Positions 7,405 through 14,958 of a DNA stretch of 32,874 nt are shown here, piece by piece. Position 1 is the stretch's first letter, and each line of letters begins with the position of its first letter. The stretch lies in assembly GCA_028820595.1 (NCBI GenBank), contig JAPPIP010000007.1, positions 1 to 32,874 on the forward strand, read 5' to 3'. Under the pieces are notes generated by a model. It was not told the origin of the DNA and did no database searches. It saw nothing but the letters and a program-made list of their open reading frames with translations. This stretch comes from Nitrososphaerota archaeon. Lineage in GTDB: Archaea; Thermoproteota; Nitrososphaeria; Nitrososphaerales; Nitrosopumilaceae. A program made the position numbers and the translations under genes.

Positions 7405-8529
7405 TCATTCCCGAGGGTGACCCGTGCTCTCGGATCGCCTGCCGATGGGGCTCACCTCGTATACCGAATAGATCCCGCCTGACTTGCGCGAGCGGTACGA
7501 CCACTCGTCCTTGCCCCACTTCATCAGGCTGCACATCCTCTTTGTCTCCGGATGCAGCCTGTCGTAAACGTCGGAGCCTATCAGTATGTGGTTGGCGGCC
7601 GCCTTGTTCTGGATCTTGGCCGCAATGTTCATCACCGGCCCTATCAGGTCCACGTGGGACGTCTTGGCGTCCGAGCCGTACCTGACCACTATGCTCTGGC
7701 CGCTGTCGATCCCGATCTTTGCCTTTAGCTCGGGATAGTAGTACTGGCCCAGTATGGGGTTTATTCCGTCGCGTATGACCGATATCATGGATCTCGCGCA
7801 GTTGACCGCGTTGTCGGCCGTCAACAGCGGGTTTGCCCCTGTCACAAAGTATCCTATCACCGCGTCTCCCACGAACTTTAGCACGTATCCGTTGTACTGT
7901 TTTATCACATATGCCATCTCCTGCGCAAACGTGCTCATTATTATGGCGACCTTCTCGGGGGGGATCTCGAGCGCCATCTTGGTGGATCCCACCAGGTCCA
8001 CGTACATCACTGCCATCTCGATGTGCTTGAGGACGTTCTTGCGGAGGTAGCGTTCCGACCCGTCCTCAATACCGCCGTACTCGTACCCCACCTCGAGGGA
8101 GTTCCGGATGTGTGCCTGCGTATCGTGTATCAAGGTCTCAAAGTCAAGCGTCCTTTCTGCGGTCCTGCCCATGAGCATGTCGACTACCGACGCGGTACCG
8201 CCGCTCGCGCGCGCCACCGGCGCGTCCTCGCCGCGGGAGCTTGCATCGCCCGCTGCGCCGGCCGTGCCGCCGTTGCCGGGAATGCGTGACGTGGTGAGCT
8301 CCCCTGTCGATTCCTTCTCTGCTGCTGCTGCCGCTGGCTCTGCATCTGGTTGCTCTGTCAATTCCCACCCCAGCGGAAAATCACCATGCAGTGCACGCAC
8401 TTGCCGCGCATCCCAGAATACCTGCGGTTGTGGTACTCTGTGATTGCGCTGCTGCGGTGCCCGCGCCTGGTGCCGATTTCTTCCACAGGTATTAGCTAAC
8501 GTCATGCTATTTAGATCTATTTTGATCAT
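7405..8529 (-). CDS. Class III adenylyl cyclase-like protein
   Basis: The protein has 374 residues. The last ~200 form a class III nucleotide cyclase domain: metal-binding Asp178 (YVDLVGSTK) and Asp222 (KFVGDAV), base-selecting Lys218 and Asp294, and the transition-state Asn301 in GPVMNIAAK. The Lys/Asp pair points to ATP rather than GTP. The position usually held by the transition-state Arg, four residues after Asn301, is Lys305, which may lower or change activity. The N-terminal ~125 residues are low-complexity (Ala/Glu/Gly/Ser), followed by a helical linker; there is no membrane span, so it is probably cytoplasmic. No cAMP receptor is seen nearby. ATG at 8529 is the most upstream start, but the true start could be internal, because no clear TATA box fits it. 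Confidence 0.85.
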   Translation of the reverse strand: MIKIDLNSMTLANTCGRNRHQARAPQQRNHRVPQPQVFWDARQVRALHGDFPLGWELTEQPDAEPAAAAAEKESTGELTTSRIPGNGGTAGAAGDASSRGEDAPVARASGGTASVVDMLMGRTAERTLDFETLIHDTQAHIRNSLEVGYEYGGIEDGSERYLRKNVLKHIEMAVMYVDLVGSTKMALEIPPEKVAIIMSTFAQEMAYVIKQYNGYVLKFVGDAVIGYFVTGANPLLTADNAVNCARSMISVIRDGINPILGQYYYPELKAKIGIDSGQSIVVRYGSDAKTSHVDLIGPVMNIAAKIQNKAAANHILIGSDVYDRLHPETKRMCSLMKWGKDEWSYRSRKSGGIYSVYEVSPIGRRSESTGHPRE

Positions 8530-8530
8530 T

Positions 8531-8637
8531 CAATCAGCGCAAAAGAATGCACGATAACACCTGCGCTGCAGCCGACGCGGTGGAGCGGCCCCTGCGGCAC
8601 TGGGCCAAGCGCCCTTGCAAAAGAATGGGGCAATCAG
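8531..8637. repeat. Short duplicated elements GCAAAAGAATG and CAATCAG
   Basis: GCAAAAGAATG occurs at 8539-8549 and 8617-8627, and CAATCAG at 8531-8537 and 8631-8637. In the first copy CAATCAG precedes the longer element and in the second it follows. The elements lie just upstream of the cyclase start and may be regulatory; this is weak evidence. Confidence 0.3.
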
Positions 8638-8664
8638 AGCTGCTGTATGGCTGGGCTGAGAGCC

Positions 8665-8695
8665 CTGATGATTCATGCGGCTTCCGCTTCATCAG
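8665..8695. repeat. Inverted repeat / hairpin in the gene-free stretch
   Basis: CTGATGA (8665-8671) pairs with TCATCAG (8689-8695), and inside it GCGG (8677-8680) pairs with CCGC (8684-8687). Together they make a two-part stem with an asymmetric internal loop. It also contains the C-box-like TGATGA, but no ordered C/D guide structure could be laid out. Confidence 0.45.
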
Positions 8696-8929
8696 AGACA
8701 TCCGCAAGGGGGGCGATAAGAGAGGGCGAAGGTAAGCGCGGGGATCAATATTGGAAAGAAAAAGTGCGACTGTTGCAGCCAACGGAAGGGGAAGGGTCCT
8801 GGAATGTGGACAGTACTTTGACACGCAAGCGGACGCAAGATCGGGAAAATCCGGCAGGCGCTCCGGCGTCATCATGGGAGAATTGAGAGGGATACTACCG
8901 ATTAAAACCCGCCAGCCCCCAGGCGGCCA

Positions 8930-8940
8930 CCCAATAAATA
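8930..8940 (+). promoter_or_regulatory. TATA box for the Nudix gene
   Basis: AATAAATA is centred about 26 bp upstream of the ATG at 8963 and predicts a leaderless transcript. Confidence 0.6.
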
Positions 8941-8962
8941 ACGGCCCCGCGGCCGCATCCAC

Positions 8963-9484
8963 ATGAGAAAGAGGAACGTGTACGACGGAAAGATAATCAA
9001 CGTGCGCGTGTACGAGGGCAGGTCCCGCGGCCCCGCATCAAAGAGGATGCGCCGCGAGATCGTCGAGCACCCGGGCGCGGCCGCCATGCTGGCGTTTGAC
9101 GACGACGGCAGGGTGATACTGGTGGAGCAGGACAGGTTCCCGCACGGCCCCACCCTCGAGATACCCGCCGGGACGCTTGAGAGGGGGGAGGAGCCCCTGG
9201 AGTGCGCCAGGAGGGAGCTGCGCGAGGAGACCGGGTTCTCGGCGGGAAGCATGAAGCGCCTGGTCTCGTTCTACCCGTCCATAGGGTACAGCACCGAGAT
9301 AATACACTGCTTTGTGGCCACAAAACTGAGGCCGGCCCCCGGCGGGCAGAGCCCCGACGACGACGAGGACATAACGATACGCAGGACTAGCCTCAAGAGG
9401 CTGCTGCAGATGATAAGGACCGGCAGGATACGCGACTCGAAGACGATATGCGCGGCCCTGGCGTACGCGTCCAAGAGCGGCTAG
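8963..9484 (+). CDS. Nudix hydrolase (ADP-ribose pyrophosphatase-like)
   Basis: This 173-residue protein carries a complete Nudix box (G-x5-E-x7-RE-x2-EE-x-G) near residues 70-92, including RRELREETGF. Upstream, VILVEQDRFP and LEIPAG match the ADP-ribose/NDP-sugar pyrophosphatase subfamily, whose members hydrolyse the pyrophosphate of ADP-ribose or related nucleotides in the cytosol with Mg2+. ATG at 8963 is supported by a TATA box about 26 bp upstream. Its stop overlaps the stop of the convergent PhoU-like gene in the shared CTAG at 9481-9484, leaving no room for a conventional terminator. The exact substrate is inferred from the subfamily. Confidence 0.88.
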   Translation: MRKRNVYDGKIINVRVYEGRSRGPASKRMRREIVEHPGAAAMLAFDDDGRVILVEQDRFPHGPTLEIPAGTLERGEEPLECARRELREETGFSAGSMKRLVSFYPSIGYSTEIIHCFVATKLRPAPGGQSPDDDEDITIRRTSLKRLLQMIRTGRIRDSKTICAALAYASKSG

Positions 9485-10569
9485 GCCTTGTCGTCATATA
9501 TGGGCTTGACCAGGTCGGCCACGTCGGCCCACGACCTTGCAATCTTCTCATACATGTGTATGACGTCTATAAAGTCGACTGGGAGCTGTCCGCCCGACCC
9601 GCCCTCCCGCCCGTCGGCCGCGGCCCCGGCGGCTGCTGCCGCTGCGTTTCGCGCGGCGGCGGCGCGGCCGCCCGGCCCCGGCTGCATGGTGCGGAGTCCC
9701 GCCAGCCTCTCCTGCATGCGGCGGTGCAGCGATATGGCCTCGATTGCGAGCCTCCTGTCAGGCGCCGTGAACGCGTCTATCGCCAGGGAGGCCGTCCGCT
9801 CAAACCCCTGGACTGCCTCAAATATCATCTGGGACTGCCCGGAGGAGAGGGACGAGCCTGCCACCAGCCCCGCAAGCTCTACAACGGAGTCGCCGGCGTT
9901 CTCAAGCAGGTTGGCGGCCACCCTGTAGTCCAGGATGTCTATGCTGCCCAGGTTGAACGCGCCTGCAAGCCGCCGGTCGGCCAGGCTGCTCCTGATCAGC
10001 CGCACGAGCAGAAAGTACTGCCTGTTCACCTCTATGTCCCGGTTCGGAATTGTCTGCAGGTTGGACCTGTCGTCGGAGACCAGCCCGCGCGTGACGTCCC
10101 CGCACATTCCGACCGCGATGGAGGACATGCGCTTGAGTATCTTGGCCGGGCTCAGGGTGGCCGCGTCAAGCAGGAACTGCATCTCGATGTGCGAGGCGTC
10201 CTCCTCTATGATCTCCATGCCGACGAGCCGCCTCATCGAGTTGCGTATCTCCTCGCGGTCGCCGACGGGTATGGCGCCGGAGTCGCCGGACTCTATCCTG
10301 ATGACGTCGTATCCGAGCAGGTACGCGCCCGTCGTGTCCGCCACTATGTTCTCCTCGGCCGGCAGCGGGTACGATATGACCAGGTCGGCCGTGGCACGGG
10401 CCTCCGCGCCGTCGCCCTCCGACACGGAGAGCGATATCGAGTCGCGCCCCACGGTCTCCAGCTCGACGCGGCCGCCCTTCTTCAAGTTGTGCGAGTCCAC
10501 CCACTCCTTTGGAAGCGAGACCAGCGTGCTGTTTCCTATCTTCTGCAGGCGCCGCGTGAATTTAGTCAA
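9481..10569 (-). CDS. AbrB-PhoU phosphate-uptake regulator
   Basis: The protein has 362 residues. The first ~50 form a SpoVT/AbrB swapped-hairpin DNA-binding domain (RRLQKIGNSTLVSLPKEW), and the rest is largely helical, as in PhoU-domain proteins of COG0704. Archaeal PhoU-like proteins often carry this N-terminal AbrB domain, so the protein probably senses phosphate status and binds DNA directly. An Ala/Gly-rich low-complexity segment lies near residues 295-325. Start is TTG at 10569, chosen because the AbrB motif begins a few residues in and an AT-rich box lies about 21 bp upstream. No pst transporter gene is in the window. The divergent neighbour is the CoA operon. Confidence 0.85.
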   Translation of the reverse strand: MTKFTRRLQKIGNSTLVSLPKEWVDSHNLKKGGRVELETVGRDSISLSVSEGDGAEARATADLVISYPLPAEENIVADTTGAYLLGYDVIRIESGDSGAIPVGDREEIRNSMRRLVGMEIIEEDASHIEMQFLLDAATLSPAKILKRMSSIAVGMCGDVTRGLVSDDRSNLQTIPNRDIEVNRQYFLLVRLIRSSLADRRLAGAFNLGSIDILDYRVAANLLENAGDSVVELAGLVAGSSLSSGQSQMIFEAVQGFERTASLAIDAFTAPDRRLAIEAISLHRRMQERLAGLRTMQPGPGGRAAAARNAAAAAAGAAADGREGGSGGQLPVDFIDVIHMYEKIARSWADVADLVKPIYDDKA

Positions 10570-10585
10570 TTTATACCTGTTATAG

Positions 10586-10595
10586 TAATTTAATC
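10586..10595 (-). promoter_or_regulatory. Probable TATA box for the AbrB-PhoU gene
   Basis: Minus-strand ATTAAATTA is centred about 21 bp before the TTG at 10569. A second AT-rich element (TATAAATT, 10570-10577) lies too close to the start to serve unless translation begins further in. Confidence 0.4.
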
Positions 10596-10599
10596 CATA

Positions 10600-10610
10600 T
10601 TTTTATATCT
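10600..10610 (+). promoter_or_regulatory. TATA box for the CoA operon
   Basis: TTTTTATATC is centred about 29 bp upstream of the pantoate kinase ATG at 10634. No comparably clear TATA box was seen before the later genes of the run, so this is probably the main promoter for 10634-16355. Confidence 0.6.
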
Positions 10611-10633
10611 TGTCTACAATTTAAACAACGATC

Positions 10634-11683
10634 ATGGCTGCAGGGAGGCAGGCGGCGGCGTTCTGCCCGGCGCACATCACCGGATTCTTCAAGGCCTTTG
10701 CGGACGGCCGCGGGGGCGGCGACCGGGGGCGGCGCGGGGAAGACCGCGCGGGCGGAATGCAGGAGGCGGGCTCGACGGGCGCGGGATTCTCGCTTGCAGT
10801 CGGGGTGACGACAAGGGTCGGGCTCACGGGTGCGCGCGCGCCTGCCTTCGACACTAAAGGTACCGGCGGTGGCGGCGGCCCCGTCGATACCGACACCACC
10901 ACGCCGCCATACGTCATAACGACCACAGGGTATGACACGGACGACACGACCCTCTCAGAGACCACAATCCGGAGGTTCCTGCAGGCCGCGGGGCGCAGGG
11001 GCACTGCGGTCCCCGCAGGCTCGGTGCTCGACGTCAGGCACGAGATATCGGTCCCCGTCGGGTACGGCCTGGGGTGCAGCGGCGCGGTCGCGCTATCGCT
11101 TGCATACGCCCTCAACGACGCGCTTGGCGCCGGCATGACGCGCGAGGAGCTGGGCGGCATTGCACACGAGGCCGAGGTAGAGTGCAGGACGGGGCTCGGG
11201 GACGTGCTGGCGTCGTACCACGGCGGGTTCGAGGTGCGCACCAGGCCCGGCGCGCCCGGGGTGGGCAGGGTGGAGGCCATTCCGACTGGCGACGTTACCG
11301 TGCTGGTACTGTGCATGGCGCCGATATCGACGCGCCGGTTCATCGCAGAGCGCCTTCCGCACATCAACGGGCTCGGGGGCGAGATGATAGGAAGGCTCAG
11401 GAGATCAAGGGACTATGCGCACTTTGAGGACATGTCGCTGGAGTTCGCAGAGCACGTCGGGGTGGTAACCCCGAGGATGCGGCGCGTCGCAAGCGCGCTG
11501 CGGGGCGCGGGCATCAGGTGCGGCGTCGCGCTGTTCGGAGAGACGATATTCTGCATGGTGGAGGCGGGAGGCGCTGCGGAGGCAAGGGCCGAGCAGATAC
11601 TCAGGAGCTGCGGCTCCGGCCACGTGATAAAATCAGGAATCGACCGGCGGGGCGCAAGGCCCCTTCCGGGGGCCGGGTGGTGA
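10634..11683 (+). CDS. Pantoate kinase (archaeal GHMP kinase)
   Basis: This 349-residue protein matches COG1829, the archaeal pantoate kinase that phosphorylates pantoate to 4-phosphopantoate with ATP. N-terminal AFCPAHITGFF is characteristic, and the GHMP phosphate-binding motif is seen as VPVGYGLGCSGAVALSLAYALN-type sequence near 139-160. In archaea this enzyme and phosphopantothenate synthetase replace the bacterial PanC/CoaA route. The following gene is that synthetase, which strengthens the call. A Gly/Arg-rich insert at about 26-40 and a Gly/Thr/Asp-rich insert at about 75-90 look lineage-specific. The ATG at 10634 has a TATA box about 29 bp upstream. Confidence 0.93.
   Translation: MAAGRQAAAFCPAHITGFFKAFADGRGGGDRGRRGEDRAGGMQEAGSTGAGFSLAVGVTTRVGLTGARAPAFDTKGTGGGGGPVDTDTTTPPYVITTTGYDTDDTTLSETTIRRFLQAAGRRGTAVPAGSVLDVRHEISVPVGYGLGCSGAVALSLAYALNDALGAGMTREELGGIAHEAEVECRTGLGDVLASYHGGFEVRTRPGAPGVGRVEAIPTGDVTVLVLCMAPISTRRFIAERLPHINGLGGEMIGRLRRSRDYAHFEDMSLEFAEHVGVVTPRMRRVASALRGAGIRCGVALFGETIFCMVEAGGAAEARAEQILRSCGSGHVIKSGIDRRGARPLPGAGW
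11679..11683 (+). promoter_or_regulatory. Shine-Dalgarno deciding the TTG start
   Basis: GGTGA overlaps the pantoate kinase stop and lies 7 nt before the TTG at 11691. It complements the 3' end expected of archaeal 16S rRNA and supports TTG over the later GTG codons at 11745 and 11748. Confidence 0.5.
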
Positions 11684-11690
11684 CGGCGGC

Positions 11691-12626
11691 TTGGCGGGGG
11701 CGGCGACAGAAGCGGGGGCGGCGGAGCACGCCGCGCAGGATGCGGTGGTGCCAGGGTCCCACCCAAGGGCCGAGTCCCTCCGCATGCGGCACAGGCTTGT
11801 AAGGGGCTTTGAGGATGGGCTGGTCGCAGCAGAGGGGCTGCTGGCGCACGGAAGGGGCGAGGCGCTCGACTATCTGCTCGGCGAGGAGACCGGCGGGGCG
11901 GCCAGGCAGGCGTGCAGGGCGGCCGCGGCCGCGCTGTGCTCGTCGGACAGGCCGGTCATATCGGTAAACGGCAACGCGGCCGCGCTGTGCGCGGGGCAGC
12001 TTGTATCGCTTGCAGAGTGCACGGGATCCGCGCTGGAGGTGAACCTGTTTTATGACAGCCCCGGGCGGAGGGGCGCGATAGCGGGGCGCCTGCGACGGCA
12101 CGGCGCCAAAAGGGTGCTGGGGCTTGACCCGGAGAGAATGGCCGTGCTGCACGGGACGGACTCTGCGCGCAGGATGGTCGACAGGGACGGAATCTTCGCG
12201 GCCGACACGGTGGTGGTGCCGCTTGAGGACGGGGACCGCACGGCCGCGCTCAAGCGGGCGGGCAAGACGGTCATCACGTTTGATCTCAACCCGCTGTCCA
12301 GGACCGCGCAGGCCGCGGACATCAGCATAATAGACAACATCACGAGGGCGATAAGCGTGCTCTTGGAGGAGTGCCGGGATCTTGCAGGGGAGGATGGAGG
12401 TGACGGCCGCAGTGGCAGAGGAGGGGGCGCCAAGCCAACGGCGGCGGCCAGGATTGCGCGAAACTTTGACAACGAGGGGAACCTGGCGCAGGCGGTGCGC
12501 CAGATCACCGGCAACCTGGGCCGCCTGCAGGGCATGCGGGCGGCGGCAAGCGGCGGCGACGGCGCAGCTGCCACGGCCGCCACGGCTCCCGCCGCCATTA
12601 CTGCGCACGGCCCACGACCGGAGTGA
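11691..12626 (+). CDS. 4-phosphopantoate--beta-alanine ligase (phosphopantothenate synthetase)
   Basis: This 311-residue protein belongs to the archaeal PPS family (COG1701/DUF137), which joins 4-phosphopantoate and beta-alanine using ATP to give 4'-phosphopantothenate. Family stretches as I remember them are SHPRAESL (near 23-30), LLAHGRGEALDYLLGE, PVISVNGNAAAL, LEVNLFY and LNPLSRTAQAADISIIDNI. It directly follows pantoate kinase (7 bp) and precedes PanB. The conserved SHPR motif needs a start upstream of it; TTG at 11691 with its Shine-Dalgarno fits. The C-terminal ~55 residues are Ala/Gly-rich and probably a lineage-specific tail. Confidence 0.93.
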   Translation: MAGAATEAGAAEHAAQDAVVPGSHPRAESLRMRHRLVRGFEDGLVAAEGLLAHGRGEALDYLLGEETGGAARQACRAAAAALCSSDRPVISVNGNAAALCAGQLVSLAECTGSALEVNLFYDSPGRRGAIAGRLRRHGAKRVLGLDPERMAVLHGTDSARRMVDRDGIFAADTVVVPLEDGDRTAALKRAGKTVITFDLNPLSRTAQAADISIIDNITRAISVLLEECRDLAGEDGGDGRSGRGGGAKPTAAARIARNFDNEGNLAQAVRQITGNLGRLQGMRAAASGGDGAAATAATAPAAITAHGPRPE

Positions 12627-12644
12627 CCGGCCGGGAATAGGACG

Positions 12645-13538
12645 GTGGACGCGGTGGCAGGATCCAGAAATGGCAATGGCGGCAAAAGGATTACGGTCCG
12701 CGACATCGCAGAAAAGAAGAGGCGCCAAGAGCGCATCTCGGTGGTCACGAGCTACGACTATGCCCTCGCGTCCCTGTGCGACGGGGCGGGCGCCGACATC
12801 CTGATGGTCGGCGACAGCGCCGGGATGGTCATGCTCGGGTACGAGAACACGGTCCCGGTCACGATGGAGGAGATGTGCATGTTCACCGGGGCGGTGGGCC
12901 GCGCAAGAAAGAGATCGTTCATAGTGTCCGACCTGCCGTTCATGTCGTACCAGACGGGCGTATCCGACGCCATTGCAAACGCGGGCCGCCTGGTCAGGGC
13001 GGGCGCCGACGCGGTAAAGCTGGAGGGCGGCTCGGAGATGGCGTCAAAGGTAAGGGGCATAACGGACGCCGGCATCCCGGTCATGGGACACATAGGGCTG
13101 CGGCCCCAGACGGCGGGGCTTGCCGGCGGATACAGGGTGCAGGGCAGGACGGCCGCGGAGGCCCGCAGGCTGCTTGAGGACGCGGCGGCCCTGGAGGAGG
13201 CGGGCGCCTTTTCGGTGGTGCTGGAGCTCGTGACGCGCCAGGCCGCAAAGGCCGTTACGGAAGGGATCTCCATACCCACCATCGGAATAGGCTCGGGCCC
13301 CGGATGCGACGGCCAGGTGCTCGTCATACACGACATGCTGGGGATGTACGACGCGATAAAGCCAAAGTTTGCAAAGAGATACCTCAACCTGTCAGACGAG
13401 ATCGCGGGGGCGGTGTCCTCCTACGTGGGCGACGTCACGGGCGGCGTATTTCCCGCACGGGAGAACTGTTTTGAGATGGACGAGATCGAGTGCGGCAGGC
13501 TGGCAGAGGACTTGGAGAAAGGGCGGGCACCAACGTGA
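12645..13538 (+). CDS. panB: Ketopantoate hydroxymethyltransferase
   Basis: The 297-residue PanB makes ketopantoate from 2-oxoisovalerate and a methylene-folate or methylene-pterin donor. Family landmarks are MVGDSAGMVMLGY (metal-binding Asp), SDLPFMSY (second Asp), AVKLEGG, MGHIGLRPQ, VLELV (catalytic Glu region) and IGIGSGPGCDGQVLV. The length is near the usual ~265 plus an N-terminal extension of about 17 residues; start GTG at 12645. It is the third gene of the CoA operon, 18 bp after the synthetase. Ketopantoate reductase, the next step in the pathway, is not in this cluster. Confidence 0.96.
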   Translation: MDAVAGSRNGNGGKRITVRDIAEKKRRQERISVVTSYDYALASLCDGAGADILMVGDSAGMVMLGYENTVPVTMEEMCMFTGAVGRARKRSFIVSDLPFMSYQTGVSDAIANAGRLVRAGADAVKLEGGSEMASKVRGITDAGIPVMGHIGLRPQTAGLAGGYRVQGRTAAEARRLLEDAAALEEAGAFSVVLELVTRQAAKAVTEGISIPTIGIGSGPGCDGQVLVIHDMLGMYDAIKPKFAKRYLNLSDEIAGAVSSYVGDVTGGVFPARENCFEMDEIECGRLAEDLEKGRAPT

Positions 13539-13544
13539 CCGGAC

Positions 13545-14954
13545 ATGGTGGGAGAGGAGAGGAGAGGAGAAGGAACGACAGTAAGAGATAGGCGCGGGGC
13601 GGGCAGGCCCGGTGGTGGTGGTAGTAACAGTAATAGCAAAAACAGCGGCAAAAAAAGAAGCCGCGGCAGGCGGAAGGGAGAGGTCAGGCACCCGTCCCTT
13701 GACATCGTATCGTCGGACGGCCGCGAGCTGCGCGGAAAGAGGATCGTCCTCTGCATCGCGGGCAGCGTGGCGGCCTACAAGGCGATAGAGCTTGCAAGGC
13801 TCCTGATGAGGCACGGGTGCAGCAGCGTCACCTGCGTGGCCACAAAGGCCGCGACCAGGCTGATCCGCCCCGCGTACCTCAAGTGGGCCACCGGAAAAGA
13901 CGTGGTAACCGACCTGACAGGCGACATGGAGCACATAAGGCTTGCAGACTACGGCAGGTCCGACATCGTAGTCGTGTATCCGGCCACGGCCAACACGATA
14001 GGCAGGCTCGCAAACGGGATGGACGACGCCCCCGTGTCCACCGTGCTGACCGTCGCGCTCGGCTCAAAGATTCCAATCGTGGTATGCCCCGCCATGCACG
14101 AGTCGATGTACGAGAACCCGGCGGTCCTGCGAAACATCGGCTTTCTGAGCAAGAGAAAAGGGATCTCGTTTGTCGGGCCCCAGATGGCGGAGGGAAAGGC
14201 AAAGGCGCCCGAGCCGGAGCGCGTGCTTGGCCACGTGATCTCGAGGTTCGGCCCCCCGGAGTCCCCGCTCAGGGGCGCGCGCGTGCTGCTGACTGCGGGC
14301 CCCACCGTAGAATTCGTGGATCCGGTGCGCGTGATCTCAAACGTCAGCTCGGGCAGAACCGGGGTGCTTTTGGGGGCCGAGCTGGCGGCGGCGGGCGCCC
14401 GCGTCACCATGGTGTACGGCCCCGGAACGCACGAGCCGCCCAAGGGCGTCAAGACGACCAGGGTGGAGACGGGCGCCGAGATGCGCTCCGCGGTGCGCTC
14501 CGCGCTCGGGGGCGCGATATTCGACGTCATTGTGATGGCCGCGGCCGTATCCGACTATGCGCCCGCCAGGCGGCGGCGCACAAAGATAAAGAGCGGCGGC
14601 CGAGCAGGCGGGCTCACGATCAGGCTCAGGCGCGCGCCCAAGATCATCGGCATGGCAAGGAGGATGCAGAGGGACGCGCTATTGGTCGGGTTCAAGGCCG
14701 AGGCCGACGTGTCCAGGGCGGCCCTGATAAGGTCTGCGCGCGCCAGCATGGCGGAGTCGGGCGCGGATCTCGTGGTTGCAAACGACGTCGGATCAGAGTA
14801 CAAAGGGAGGCCCGGCTCGAACAACGTCATAGTGGTGTCGCCGTCATCCGAGTCAGAGTCCGGATGGCGCAAAAAGGAGGCGGTGGCCGGATTCATCAGG
14901 GGGGCGATAGAGGCGGAGCTTGCGGCGTCAGCGGCCGAGCAGGCGGGGGTGTAG
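13545..14954 (+). CDS. coaBC: Bifunctional CoaBC (Dfp)
   Basis: This 469-residue protein combines phosphopantothenoylcysteine decarboxylase (CoaC, about 60-240) and phosphopantothenate-cysteine ligase (CoaB, about 245-460). CoaC shows AGSVAAYKAIELARLL, the active-site His in MEHIRLADYGRSD and PAMHESMY, where bacterial enzymes have PAMN. The bacterial catalytic Cys loop is not recognisable; the corresponding region reads GPQMAEGKAKAPEPERV. CoaB shows TAGPTVEFVDPVRVISNVSSGRTG and AAAVSDYAP. The first ~55 residues are a Gly/Ser/Asn/Lys/Arg-rich low-complexity extension. It starts 6 bp after panB. Confidence 0.95.
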   Translation: MVGEERRGEGTTVRDRRGAGRPGGGGSNSNSKNSGKKRSRGRRKGEVRHPSLDIVSSDGRELRGKRIVLCIAGSVAAYKAIELARLLMRHGCSSVTCVATKAATRLIRPAYLKWATGKDVVTDLTGDMEHIRLADYGRSDIVVVYPATANTIGRLANGMDDAPVSTVLTVALGSKIPIVVCPAMHESMYENPAVLRNIGFLSKRKGISFVGPQMAEGKAKAPEPERVLGHVISRFGPPESPLRGARVLLTAGPTVEFVDPVRVISNVSSGRTGVLLGAELAAAGARVTMVYGPGTHEPPKGVKTTRVETGAEMRSAVRSALGGAIFDVIVMAAAVSDYAPARRRRTKIKSGGRAGGLTIRLRRAPKIIGMARRMQRDALLVGFKAEADVSRAALIRSARASMAESGADLVVANDVGSEYKGRPGSNNVIVVSPSSESESGWRKKEAVAGFIRGAIEAELAASAAEQAGV

Positions 14955-14958
14955 CCAC

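Larger units (their letters stand above)
8530..8962. other. 433-bp stretch without a convincing gene
   Basis: The stretch lies between the divergent cyclase and Nudix genes. Short open frames exist on both strands but none shows a protein family, plausible composition or promoter. It holds a hairpin (8665-8695), a repeated GCAAAAGAATG plus CAATCAG pair and, at its right end, the Nudix promoter. This is long for such a compact region, so an unrecognised small RNA is possible; I saw no tRNA, RNase P or SRP RNA signature. Confidence 0.5.

Noticed and set aside
5506-7482. 658-codon plus-strand and 579-codon minus-strand frames over the transporter
   Set aside because: Both are alternative frames of the DUR3 gene; composition is Arg/Gly/His-rich and no motif is present.
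8665-8695. C/D-box guide RNA
   Set aside because: TGATGA and CTGA-like boxes are present, but their order and spacing do not make a C-D'-C'-D arrangement; kept only as a hairpin.
8534-8962. 142-codon minus-strand frame in the gene-free stretch
   Set aside because: No domain, unusual composition, no suitable TATA box, and it would overlap the Nudix promoter.
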